Assembly (NCBI RefSeq): GCF_014647795.1
Contig: NZ_BMPW01000031.1
Coordinates: 1-64,000 of the forward strand
DNA from: Actinoplanes campanulatus
GTDB lineage: Bacteria; Actinomycetota; Actinomycetes; Mycobacteriales; Micromonosporaceae
Direction of reading: 5' to 3'
DNA: 64,000 nucleotides
The notes beneath the pieces were generated by a model that saw only the letters and a program-made list of their open reading frames with translations, made no database searches and was not told where the DNA came from. The position numbers and the translations under genes were made by a program. Positions 47,615-56,618 of the stretch are shown piece after piece (position 1 is the first letter of the stretch; each line of letters begins with the position of its first letter).

Positions 47615-50521
47615 GTGGCGGTTCAGATGCCCGGGCCAGATCAATTACTCCCGGGTCCACTCCGGGATCTGGTTCTCGCCCTGCACGAGCTGTATCGCAG
47701 TGCCGGAAAGCCGGGCGTCCGAATGATCAGCAACGATGTCAGAATCCGTGGGGACCTCGCCGACACCGTCAGCCACGAAACGGTGAGCGCCATGCTCCGC
47801 GGCGACGGGCTCCCCAAGTGGGTGAAGCTGGACTGCGTCGTCCGGGTGCTGGCCGCCCGCTCGGTGGACCGCCGTGATCCGCAGGAGGTGGTTCGCGGCT
47901 TCCTGCAGCTGTGGCTGCGGGCCTCGGACGACTCCGACCCGGCCCGCCGGGTGGTGGAGGCGCCGGGCTCCCCGGTCGAGGCGCCGGCCGGGGAGCCCGG
48001 CGGCGAGGAGCCTCCCGAGATCGTCCGGCCACGGGTGCTGCCGGAGCGAAACAGCGACTTCACCGGCCGGGACCTGATCCTCGACGAGGTCCGGCGCCGG
48101 CTGCGCGAGGGCCGGTCGCTGCCGGTCATCCTGTACGGCCTGGGCGGCGCCGGGAAGACCCAGGTGGCGGTGGAGTACCTGTACCGCTGGGCGGTCCCGG
48201 AGAACGGCCTGGTCTGGTGGGTGCCGGCGCACGACCCGATACCGGCCCGCAAGGCCCTGGCCGACCTGGGCAAGCGGCTCAACCTGCCGGCGAACCGGGA
48301 CCTGGAGCAGACCGTCCGGTCGGTGATCAGCGAACTGGAGCGCGGCCGGGTCTCCTGGCACCTGGTCTTCGACAACGCGGAGCTCTCCGACGCGCTGCTG
48401 GCGCTGCTGCCGTCCTCGGCACGCGGCCAGGTGCTGATCACCTCCCGCGACCCGAACTGGGCGAACGTCGGCACCGCCATCGAGGTCCGGCCGTTCGACC
48501 GGGCCGAGAGCATCCAGTTCCTGCGCCGCCGCGGCCGGGAGATCGACGGCGCCGACGCGGACCGGCTCGCCGACCGGCTCGGCGACCTGCCGCTGGCCCT
48601 GGAGCAGGTGGCCGCGGTGCAGGCCGCCACCCAGATGCCGGTCGCCGAGCTGATGCAGCTCTTCGACGAGCACATGCAGGAGCTGCTGGGCACCGGCCGG
48701 CCGCAGCACTACACCGACACCGTGGTGGCCTTCGTCCGGATCGCGGTCGACGGCCTGCGCACCGAGGCGCCGAGCGCCGCCCAGCTGCTGGAGCTCTTCG
48801 CCTACCTGGGCACCGAGCCGGTCTCGGTCACCCTGCTGCGCAGCGGGCAGGACGCCCCGGTCACCGCGCCGCTGGCCCGGGCGCTCAGCGATCCGATCCA
48901 GATGGCCCGCACCATCCGGGCCCTGCGACGGTACGGTCTGGCCACCGTCGAGCAGCAGACCCGGCGGATCACCGTGCACCGGCTGGTCCAGGTGGCGCTG
49001 CGGGAGGCGCTCGACGCGGCCGCCCGCGAGCGGGGCCGGGTCAACGCCGAGCTGTTGCTGGCCGCCGCGAACCCGGGCGCCCCGGAGGACATGCGAGCCT
49101 GGGACCTGTACGCGGAGATCTCCCCGCACGTGATCCCGGCCGGGCTGATCGGCTCCGCCCATCTGCCGGCCCGCCGTCTCGTCGTCGACCAGATCCGCTA
49201 CCAGAACCGGGCCGGTGACTACGCGGGCAGCCTGCGTCTCGCCGACCTGGCCATCGCGGCCTGGACCCCGGCCGACGCGAACGGCGTGGCCGGGCCGGTC
49301 GAGGAACTGGCCATGCGGGCCACCTTCGAGCGGGCCGAGACGTTGCGCGCGCTGGGCCGCTACGACGAGTCCCGCGAGCTGAGCATCGACTCCTGGAACC
49401 GGCTCCGGGAGAGCACCGAGTACGGCGCCCGGCACCACTTCACGCTGCGCGCGGCCCGTACCGTCGCGGCGCACCACCGGATCAACGGCGCCTACCGGAG
49501 GGCGCTGGAGGTCGACGAGGAGACGCTGGCGCACTGCCGGGCCGCCGACCCGGAGGACGAGGAACGCATCCTGCACCAGATGCACAACGTCGCGGTGAAC
49601 CGGCGCCTGCTGGGCGACCACCGGAGCGCCTTCGCGATCGACGAGGAGGTGCTGCGCCGACGGCGGGAGATGTTCGGTGACCGGGATGCCCGGACACTGC
49701 TGTCGATCGGCAACCTGGCCCGCGACCATCTCGGCCTGGGGCACTACCAGCAGGCGTACGACCTGCAGCAGGAGGTGCTGCCGGTGTTCCGCGCCCGAAT
49801 GGGCACCCGGCACCAGCAGGTGCTGATGAGCGTCCGTACGGTCGTGGTGGCGCTGCGCAAACTCGGCCGGCACGCCGAGGCCCTGCGCCTGGCCCGGGAG
49901 AACTACGAGGTCAGCCTCACCCAGCTGGGCACCGACCACGAGCACACGCTGGCCGCCATGATGAGCCTCGCCAACGCCGGCTGCACGCTGGCGGTCGCCG
50001 AGCACCGGCCACCGGACGACGCCCTGGAGCTCGCCGAGCTGGCCGTCACGCGATACCGGCGGGTTTTCGGGCGGTTCAACCCGGTCACCCTCGCGGCCGA
50101 GGTCAACCACGCGATCATCCTGCGGGCGCTGGGCGATCAGCGGGCTCTCGAGATGGACCGGATGACCCTGACCGAGTTACAGGAGCGATTGGGGGATGAA
50201 CACCCGTACACCCTTTGTGCGGCGGTTGATTTCGCCACGGATCTGTCTCTTGATCAACAATTCGACGACTCTCGTGACCTGCTCCGTCGTACCCTCGAAG
50301 TGTCTCAGCGAGTGCGCGGAAATGATCACCCGGATACGCTCGCCTGCGCCGTGAATCTGGCCTTGGAGTTGAAACAGTCAGGCGCGTTGGGGAGCGCTCA
50401 AGTGCTGCTTGACACTACACTTGGCAGCCTCCGCCGGGTTCTCGGACCACACCATCCGAGCACGGTCAATGCTGCACTCGGGGTGCGCGCGGAGTGTGAC
50501 ATCGAGCCGCCGCCGACCTGA
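47615..50521 (+). CDS. fxsT: FxsT-like NB-ARC/TPR protein with N-terminal HTH-like domain
   Basis: The 968-residue protein starts at GTG 47615 (GGAG upstream). Residues about 10-95 form a helical domain (LRDLVLALHELYRSAG, VSHETVSAMLRGDGLPKWVKL) resembling XRE-like HTH ends of actinobacterial STAND proteins. The NTPase follows: P-loop GLGGAGKT at 175-182, WHLVFDNAE Walker B, GQVLITSRD sensor. A winged helix and about ten tetratricopeptide-like repeats follow, ending in RAECDIEPPPT. That C-terminal signature recurs in the second NB-ARC protein (RAECDLEPSPT) and is as I recall it for FxSxx-COOH system TPR proteins. It lies 26 bp before precursor 2 and the maturase genes, so it belongs to their operon, perhaps as a regulator or scaffold. 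Confidence 0.85.
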   Translation: MAVQMPGPDQLLPGPLRDLVLALHELYRSAGKPGVRMISNDVRIRGDLADTVSHETVSAMLRGDGLPKWVKLDCVVRVLAARSVDRRDPQEVVRGFLQLWLRASDDSDPARRVVEAPGSPVEAPAGEPGGEEPPEIVRPRVLPERNSDFTGRDLILDEVRRRLREGRSLPVILYGLGGAGKTQVAVEYLYRWAVPENGLVWWVPAHDPIPARKALADLGKRLNLPANRDLEQTVRSVISELERGRVSWHLVFDNAELSDALLALLPSSARGQVLITSRDPNWANVGTAIEVRPFDRAESIQFLRRRGREIDGADADRLADRLGDLPLALEQVAAVQAATQMPVAELMQLFDEHMQELLGTGRPQHYTDTVVAFVRIAVDGLRTEAPSAAQLLELFAYLGTEPVSVTLLRSGQDAPVTAPLARALSDPIQMARTIRALRRYGLATVEQQTRRITVHRLVQVALREALDAAARERGRVNAELLLAAANPGAPEDMRAWDLYAEISPHVIPAGLIGSAHLPARRLVVDQIRYQNRAGDYAGSLRLADLAIAAWTPADANGVAGPVEELAMRATFERAETLRALGRYDESRELSIDSWNRLRESTEYGARHHFTLRAARTVAAHHRINGAYRRALEVDEETLAHCRAADPEDEERILHQMHNVAVNRRLLGDHRSAFAIDEEVLRRRREMFGDRDARTLLSIGNLARDHLGLGHYQQAYDLQQEVLPVFRARMGTRHQQVLMSVRTVVVALRKLGRHAEALRLARENYEVSLTQLGTDHEHTLAAMMSLANAGCTLAVAEHRPPDDALELAELAVTRYRRVFGRFNPVTLAAEVNHAIILRALGDQRALEMDRMTLTELQERLGDEHPYTLCAAVDFATDLSLDQQFDDSRDLLRRTLEVSQRVRGNDHPDTLACAVNLALELKQSGALGSAQVLLDTTLGSLRRVLGPHHPSTVNAALGVRAECDIEPPPT

Positions 50522-50547
50522 TCGCGGCGGCGGGCGAGGAGGCGAGG

Positions 50548-50757
50548 ATGGCCGCAGATCCCGGGGTGGCCGGGAGTGGCGACGCGCTGCCCATGGCGCT
50601 GGTCGACGTCACCGGCATACCACTGGATCAGCTGCTTCCCTCGACCGATTCGGTGCTGGCGAATTCGCTGTCCGCACTGGTCGCGGAGATGAGCGGAAAT
50701 CGGGAGATCCTAGCCGCCTTCTCGAATTTCGCGCCCGATGAACCGAGCCCCCTCTGA
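50548..50757 (+). CDS. Putative RiPP precursor 2 (FxsA-like, F-x-N-F variant)
   Basis: This 69-residue peptide (ATG 50548, GAGGAGGCGAGG upstream) has the leader VDVTGIPLDQLLPSTDSVLAN (residues 19-39) and the motif REILAAFSNFAPDEPSPL at the C-terminus. It aligns with precursor 1 along the leader and through AF-x-NFA. The candidate crosslink motif is Phe58-Ser-Asn60, followed by Phe61-Ala and a 7-residue acidic/Pro tail. It overlaps the radical SAM gene by 20 bp, as expected for a substrate made together with its maturase. No Cys or Lan-type residues are present in the core, so a carbon-carbon cyclophane is more likely than a thioether. Confidence 0.78.
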   Translation: MAADPGVAGSGDALPMALVDVTGIPLDQLLPSTDSVLANSLSALVAEMSGNREILAAFSNFAPDEPSPL

Positions 50758-51964
50758 GGCGCCGCTCCCCGATTGGCCGCACCGGGCTCTGGACGTCCCG
50801 CGACTGATCGCGGAGGGCTGGTCACCGCGCCCGTTTCGGGATTACGTGATAAAGGTCCATCAGCGCTGCAATCTGGCCTGCGACTACTGCTACATGTACA
50901 CGATGTCCGACCAGAGTTGGCGGACCCGCCCCGCGGTCATGCCACCCGAAGTGGTGCGGGCGGCCGCCGGCCGGATCCGTGAGCACGCCCGGGCGCACCG
51001 GCTGGACGGCGTGCGCCTCATCCTGCACGGCGGCGAGCCGCTCCTGGCCGGCCGGGACGGGTTGCGATCGATCGTCGGCACGCTGCGCTCGGCCCTCGCC
51101 GGGACGTGCGCCGTCGACTTCGGATTGCAGACCAACGGCGTCCTGCTCGACGAGAAGATGCTCGGTGAGCTGCGATCGCTCGACGTCGCGATCGGGATCA
51201 GCCTGGACGGGCCGCCCGCCGACAACGACCGGCACCGGCGCCGGGCCGACGGCCGGGGCAGCTACGCCGCGGTGCACCGGGCGCTCACCCTGCTGGACCA
51301 GCCGGGCAACCGGTCCGCGTACGCCGGTCTGTTGTGCACCATCGACCCGGACACCGATCCGCTGGAGTGCTATCGCACCCTGCTGGGCTACCACCCGCCG
51401 GCGATCGACTTCCTGTTCCCGCACGCGAACTGGGAGCAGCCGCCCCGGCGCGCCACGGAGGACGACACCCGGTACGCCGACTGGCTCGTCACGATCTTCG
51501 ACGAGTGGTACGGCGCCGAGCGCCAGGCCACCCGGATCCGCCTGTTCGAAGCGGTGATCAACCTGCTCCTGGGCGGCGGCAGTCGCAGCGAACAGGTGGG
51601 ACTCAGCCCGGTGGCGGTCGCGGTCATCGAGTCGGACGGGGCCGTCGAGCAGGAGGACTCCCTCAAATCGGCGTACGACGGGGCGTGCTCCACCGGCGCC
51701 AACGTGCTCACCCACGAGCTGGACGCGGCCCTCACCCACCCCGGGATCGTCGCCCGGCAGATCGGGGAACGGGCGCTCGCCGACGCCTGCCGGCCGTGTG
51801 AGCTGCGCCGGGTCTGCGGCGCCGGCCACTACGCGCACCGGTACCGCCGCGGCGCCGGCTTCCGGAACCCGTCGGTGTACTGCGCCGATCTGACCCGGCT
51901 CATCACCCACGTCCACCGCCGGGTCGCCGCCGACCTGGCCCGGCTTACCGGGGCACCGCAGTGA
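50738..51964 (+). CDS. fxsB: Radical SAM/SPASM peptide maturase (FxsB-like)
   Basis: The 408-residue enzyme has the radical SAM cluster motif CNLACDYC (Cys44, Cys48, Cys51) followed by YMYTMSDQSW, characteristic of the FxsB/peptide-modifying group, and LILHGGEPLL. The SPASM auxiliary-cluster cysteines are Cys317 and C-x2-C-x5-C at 351, 354 and 360, then Cys382. It should use SAM and iron-sulfur clusters to form a crosslink on the adjacent precursors. Most FxsB proteins carry a fused C-terminal HEXXH-like domain; here the protein ends after SPASM and the HEXXH domain is the next gene. It overlaps precursor 2 at its start and the HEXXH gene at its end (GTGA). Confidence 0.88.
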   Translation: MNRAPSEAPLPDWPHRALDVPRLIAEGWSPRPFRDYVIKVHQRCNLACDYCYMYTMSDQSWRTRPAVMPPEVVRAAAGRIREHARAHRLDGVRLILHGGEPLLAGRDGLRSIVGTLRSALAGTCAVDFGLQTNGVLLDEKMLGELRSLDVAIGISLDGPPADNDRHRRRADGRGSYAAVHRALTLLDQPGNRSAYAGLLCTIDPDTDPLECYRTLLGYHPPAIDFLFPHANWEQPPRRATEDDTRYADWLVTIFDEWYGAERQATRIRLFEAVINLLLGGGSRSEQVGLSPVAVAVIESDGAVEQEDSLKSAYDGACSTGANVLTHELDAALTHPGIVARQIGERALADACRPCELRRVCGAGHYAHRYRRGAGFRNPSVYCADLTRLITHVHRRVAADLARLTGAPQ

Positions 51965-53241
51965 CGACCAGGTGGCATCAGCTCACGTCCGCCCAGTTCG
52001 CCGGGCTGGCCGGGGGGTACGGCGGGGCCGGCCCGGTCGCCGCCCTGGCCCACGCCCAGCTCAGCAAGCACCTGCTGCTCATCAAGTTCATCGCGACCGC
52101 ATGGAGCGGCGACCGGGCGTACCGGGACCGGGCCGTCGAGACCCTCACCCGGGCGCAGGCCGCCGGCCCGGGGCGGTTCGCCCACCTGCTCACCGATCCG
52201 CTGATCGGGGCCTGGGCGGCGGGGACCACCCGGCGCCTGCGTGGCGCGGTCCGTTCCGAGGCGCCGCTCGGCGTCGACTGCAACCACCTGTCCGCGGTGG
52301 CCGCCGCCGCGGCCGCGGCCACCGGGGTGGACACCGACCTGGTGGTGCACGTCTCCGGCGGTGGCGTCACACTGCCCGGCCTCGGACGGGCGCTGACCAC
52401 CGCACCGGAGCACACCCCGCTCGCCGCGACCGTCCGGCGGGGCCGGGTGACCGTTCAGGGACAGGCCGGCTGGCAGGCGCTGCGGACCCTGACCGGCTCG
52501 GCGGAGCGGGGCGGGGTGCGCGTGGCCCTGGACGACCTGGGGGCGTACCGGGGTGGGCACCACGCTCCGCCTGCCGACCGGCTGGACGACGCGGAGCTGC
52601 GGCGCTGGCAGGACACCTTCGCGGCCGGGTGGACGCTGATCGCCCGGTACGACCCGGTGCGGGCCGGTGAGCTGACCGCCGGACTGCGGACCCTGGTGCC
52701 GCTGGCGATCCTCGACGGCCACTCGGCCCGCAGCGCCACCATCCGGGACGCCTTCGGCGCGTTCGGGCTGACCCGCCCGGCCACGCCGGCCGACTTCGCG
52801 GTCATGCTGGTCCACGAGTTCCAGCACTCCAAACTCTCCGGTGTCCTGGACATCCAGCCGCTCACCGACGCCACCTCGGCCGACCTGCACTTCGCGCCGT
52901 GGCGGACCGATCCCCGGCCGGTCGGCGGCCTGCTCCAGGGGGTGTACGCCTTCCTGGGCATCGGCCAGTTCTGGGAGCGGCTGCTCGGCGTGCCGCAGTT
53001 CGCCGGCCGAGCCGCGGACGAGCTGGCCTTGGTCCGCGAGCAGGTGCGCTGGGGACTGCGCGGGCTGGAGGCGGGCGCGCTGCTGCCGGCCGGGGCGCGG
53101 TTCACCGCCGGCATGCGGGCCGCCCTGGAGGCCCTGGACACCCGACGGCTGCCGGACCGGGCGGTAGGCCGCGCCGAGCAGGCCGTGCGGGGCACCCACG
53201 AGGCCTGGCGGCTGCGGAACGGGGAGGCGCTACGTCGGTGA
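51961..53241 (+). CDS. HEXXH motif-containing putative peptide modification protein
   Basis: This 426-residue protein matches the actinobacterial HEXXH domain that accompanies FxsB. The motif HEFQH lies at residues 285-289 within FAVMLVHEFQHSKLSGVLD, and N-terminal FAGLAGGYGGAGPVAALAHAQLSKHLLLIKFI contains the helical start of the family. In many systems this domain is fused to the radical SAM protein and has lost the zinc motif; here it is separate and intact, so it may be a working metalloprotease, perhaps cleaving the leader. It starts in GTGA overlapping the maturase stop. Its stop overlaps the convergent NB-ARC gene by 12 bp. Confidence 0.85.
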   Translation: MTTRWHQLTSAQFAGLAGGYGGAGPVAALAHAQLSKHLLLIKFIATAWSGDRAYRDRAVETLTRAQAAGPGRFAHLLTDPLIGAWAAGTTRRLRGAVRSEAPLGVDCNHLSAVAAAAAAATGVDTDLVVHVSGGGVTLPGLGRALTTAPEHTPLAATVRRGRVTVQGQAGWQALRTLTGSAERGGVRVALDDLGAYRGGHHAPPADRLDDAELRRWQDTFAAGWTLIARYDPVRAGELTAGLRTLVPLAILDGHSARSATIRDAFGAFGLTRPATPADFAVMLVHEFQHSKLSGVLDIQPLTDATSADLHFAPWRTDPRPVGGLLQGVYAFLGIGQFWERLLGVPQFAGRAADELALVREQVRWGLRGLEAGALLPAGARFTAGMRAALEALDTRRLPDRAVGRAEQAVRGTHEAWRLRNGEALRR

Positions 53242-56200
53242 CGGCTCCAGGTCGCACTCGGCCCGCCGGCCCCGGGCCCGGTCGAGGGTGTCCGGGTGAT
53301 CCGGCCCGAGGACCGCGGCCATCAGGCTGATGGTGCGCTCCAGCAGCCGCCGGCCGGACTCCTCGTCGCCGGTCGCCATCCGGTCGAACGCCACGTTGCC
53401 CGCGCACGCCAGGGTGTGCGGATGCTCCTCGCCACGCCGGCCGGTGAGGTCGGCCAGGGTGCTCTCGGACAGCTCGCGGGCGCCGGGCGCGTTGCCCCGC
53501 AGCGCCAGGTCGTTGGAGAGGTTGCTGATCGTCCGCAGCGTGTACGTGTGGTGCGGCCCGAACACCTCCCGGAAGCCGGTGGCGGCGCCCTCGTCCAGCA
53601 CCTGCGCCGCCTCGAAGTCGCCCAGGGCACGCAGCAGCAGCGCCATGTTCACCTCGGCGGCCAGCGTGAACGGGTGTCGGGCGCCGAAGTCCCGCCGGTA
53701 CGCCTCCAGCGCCCCGGTCGCGAGATCGTGCGCCTGGCCGATTTCGCCGACCGTACGCATCGCGTTGGCCAGGGTCATCGCCGCGGCGAGGCTGTGCTCG
53801 TGCCTCGGCCCGAGCCGGGACCGGGTGCCCTCGTAGCAGTTCCGGGCGCTGATCACGGCCTCCGCGAACCGGCCCAGCCGGATCATGGCGATGGCCTGGG
53901 TACGGGAGGCCAGCAGCACGTACGTGTGCCGGGGACCGAACTCCGCCCGCAGGTCCGGCACCACCTGGCTGACCAGGTCCAGCGCCTCCTGATGCCGGCC
54001 CATCGCCAGCAGGTCGCGCGCCACGTTGGCCCGGCAGTGCAGGGTCTGGTAGCGGTTCGGGCCGGTCCGGCTCCACTGCTGGACCAGGCCGGTGTCGATC
54101 CGGTGCGCCTCCTCCACGTCGCCGAGCATGCGCAGATTCACCGCCACGCTCTGGAGCACCCGCAGCGTGTAGAGGTCGTCCTCGCCGAACACCCGCCGAT
54201 GCCGTTCCAGGTTCTCCCGGTCGACCGCGAGCGCGGCCCGGTAGTCGCCGAGAATGCGTAGGTCGAGCGCCACACTGTTCGCCGTGACCAGGGTGTACTC
54301 GTGGTCGACGCCGAACGCCGGACTGCCGCGCAGCACGGCGTACACCTGCTCGGTGAGCTCTCGGGCCCGCGAGCTCTCGCCGAGCGACCGCAGCGCGTTC
54401 GCCAGGTGCCGGGTGGCCAGCATGGTCAGCGCGCCCTGCGGGCCGATGTCCGGGCCCTCGCCGGCCCGCCACACCGGGATCGCCATCTCGGCGAGCCGGC
54501 GGCTGTTCTCGTAGTCGCCGACCAGGTAGAGGTAGCGCATCTGGTCCTGCACCACCATCCGGGCCTGCGGGAAGTCGGCGGCCACCAGGTTCGCCGGGAC
54601 GATGTGCGGGCCGATCTCGGCGTGCGTGGCCCAGCCCTGCTGGCCGTCCGGGTCGCCCGGGTTGGCGTGCGCCAGGATGAGCTGCACGTTGCGCCGGCTG
54701 TGCTCGCGCTGCTCCTCGTCGAGGCTCTCCCGCAGCACCAACTGCATCAGCCGGTGCACCTGGATCTTCTTGTCCAGGTCCACCCGGGCGAGGCCGAGCC
54801 GCCGGACCGCCCGGATCGCCCGGCCCATCTCGATCGGCTCGCGCAGGGTGGTGCGCAGCGGCTCGGACAGCGGCGCCTCCCGGCCGGTGCGCAGCAGCTC
54901 CTGGGAGAGCGGCTCGGCGCCGAGGAACGCGAACAGTTCGAACAGTTGCGCCGTGCCGGGGCTGGACTCCCGCAACCGCTCCACGGCCAGCGCCAGGAAC
55001 GCGGCCACCGTGGTCGGGTAGTACGTCGGCTTGCCCTCGGAGAGCAGCTCCCGGACGTGCGCGTCGAACAGCTCGAGGTATTCGGAGACGGGCATGCTGG
55101 TCTCGGCGTGCCAGGTCGCCGCCTGTTCCAGGGCCAGCGGCAGGTCACCGAGCTTCTCGGCGAGACGGTCCGCCTCCTCGGCCGAGATGTCCTTCGCCCG
55201 TTTCCGGATCAGCTCGATGCTCTCCGGGCGTTCGAAGACGTCCACCTCGACGGCGTCGCCGAGCCGGCTCCACTCCTGGTTGCGTGACGTGACGATGACG
55301 TGCCCGCCGGTCACCGGGACGAAGCGGGCCAGCTCGTCCGGCTGGTCGGCGTTGTCGTAGACCAGCAGCCAGCGCAGCGGCGTGGAAGCCAGCGTGTCGA
55401 GGACGGTGGCCGCGGTCTGCTGGAGGCTGTCGCTCTCCGGCAGCCGCAGCCGTTTGCTCAACTCGGCCAGGGAGGACAGCACCGTGGTCGGCTGCTCGGC
55501 GGGAATCCACCAGATCAGCTCGTAGCCGCTGATGTAACGGTAGACGTACTCCACCGCGAGCTGGGTCTTGCCGACACCGCCGAGCCCGTGCAGCGCCTGC
55601 GGGAGCACCGAGATCTTCGACTTCGTGACCAGCGCCTCGTTGAGGGCCCGCAGCATCGCCTCACGGCCGGTGAAGTCCGGGTTCTGCGCGGGCACGCTGC
55701 CCCAGATGGGTCGGCGGTCCGGTGGGTCGTCGTCGGCGTCGTCCGGGGGCGGCGGCAGGATCGCCCGGTTCGGCTCCGGCTCGGGCACCACCACGGGCGG
55801 CGGCTCGACCGGCTCCGGCGCGAGCGCGGCGGCCTCCTGCTCGCGACGGCTCGCGATGCACAGCCCGCGGACCGTGGCCTGGCTGAGCCCGATCCCGCCG
55901 GCCACCAGATCGATCCAGCGGTGCAGGTCCAGGGCCTGGGCCGGTTCGACCAGGTGGGCCAGGCGGTCCACGTACGTCAACAGCAGCGGCGCCCCACCGG
56001 TCCGGGCCGGTGCGGTCTCCAGCCGACGCACCAGGGCCGCCGGATCACCGGTCAGCGCGGCGATCTCCCGCTCCCGGCGGCCGGCCACCCCGGCCGCCGT
56101 GGCCAGGTGCTGCGAGCCCACCCCGGCGAGCAGGCTCAGCAGCGACTCGCGGTCGGCCGGTGCGAGCAGGACCTCCCGCTCCAGCTCCTCGGTCAGACGC

Positions 56201-56475
56201 TCCAGCTCGCGGACCGCGGGGCCCTCGCCCAGCATGTCGTAGACCACCCGGACGAAGGTGCGCAGGCCGCCGGAGCGGGCCAGCATGGCGCCGAGCAGGG
56301 ACCACACGTCATGCCGTGCGTCGGGGTAACGGGACGCCTGCAACGGGCGGCCGAGCCGGGCTTCCAGCTCCGCGACGTAGCGATTCCGCTCACCCGGATC
56401 ACGCATGCTCGGAATGTCGAGCAGAGCGTCGAGCAGTCGTTGCCGGTCGTCCAGGGTGAATTGCCGATCAAGCAC
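53230..56475 (-). CDS. fxsT: Second FxsT-like NB-ARC/TPR protein with effector-associated-domain-like N-terminus
   Basis: The 1,081-residue protein has a different N-terminus from its paralogue. Residues about 8-95 (LLDALLDIPSMRDPGERNRYV, LGAMLARSGGLRTFVRVVYD) resemble effector-associated domain 2, and about 105-205 look like a second small helical module. After a Pro-rich linker comes the NB-ARC core with P-loop GLGGVGKT at 297-304 and WLLVYDNADQ. About a dozen TPR-like repeats follow, ending RAECDLEPSPT. The C-terminus closely matches the other FxsT-like protein. EAD domains occur in actinobacterial multi-component conflict systems. It converges on the HEXXH gene, and its GTG start is near the aroG end. 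Confidence 0.82.
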   Translation of the reverse strand: MLDRQFTLDDRQRLLDALLDIPSMRDPGERNRYVAELEARLGRPLQASRYPDARHDVWSLLGAMLARSGGLRTFVRVVYDMLGEGPAVRELERLTEELEREVLLAPADRESLLSLLAGVGSQHLATAAGVAGRREREIAALTGDPAALVRRLETAPARTGGAPLLLTYVDRLAHLVEPAQALDLHRWIDLVAGGIGLSQATVRGLCIASRREQEAAALAPEPVEPPPVVVPEPEPNRAILPPPPDDADDDPPDRRPIWGSVPAQNPDFTGREAMLRALNEALVTKSKISVLPQALHGLGGVGKTQLAVEYVYRYISGYELIWWIPAEQPTTVLSSLAELSKRLRLPESDSLQQTAATVLDTLASTPLRWLLVYDNADQPDELARFVPVTGGHVIVTSRNQEWSRLGDAVEVDVFERPESIELIRKRAKDISAEEADRLAEKLGDLPLALEQAATWHAETSMPVSEYLELFDAHVRELLSEGKPTYYPTTVAAFLALAVERLRESSPGTAQLFELFAFLGAEPLSQELLRTGREAPLSEPLRTTLREPIEMGRAIRAVRRLGLARVDLDKKIQVHRLMQLVLRESLDEEQREHSRRNVQLILAHANPGDPDGQQGWATHAEIGPHIVPANLVAADFPQARMVVQDQMRYLYLVGDYENSRRLAEMAIPVWRAGEGPDIGPQGALTMLATRHLANALRSLGESSRARELTEQVYAVLRGSPAFGVDHEYTLVTANSVALDLRILGDYRAALAVDRENLERHRRVFGEDDLYTLRVLQSVAVNLRMLGDVEEAHRIDTGLVQQWSRTGPNRYQTLHCRANVARDLLAMGRHQEALDLVSQVVPDLRAEFGPRHTYVLLASRTQAIAMIRLGRFAEAVISARNCYEGTRSRLGPRHEHSLAAAMTLANAMRTVGEIGQAHDLATGALEAYRRDFGARHPFTLAAEVNMALLLRALGDFEAAQVLDEGAATGFREVFGPHHTYTLRTISNLSNDLALRGNAPGARELSESTLADLTGRRGEEHPHTLACAGNVAFDRMATGDEESGRRLLERTISLMAAVLGPDHPDTLDRARGRRAECDLEPSPT

Positions 56476-56618
56476 GTCACGGCCCTCATTCGCGGTCGGC
56501 GAGGCTTAATCGTACGACGACGCGAGAGGCCCGATAATGCCGCTTTACATTGACGTTCATGATCGTAATTCAGTGGTGCCGCCGACCTTCCACACCGGAA
56601 TGATCGGCGGCCACCCGT

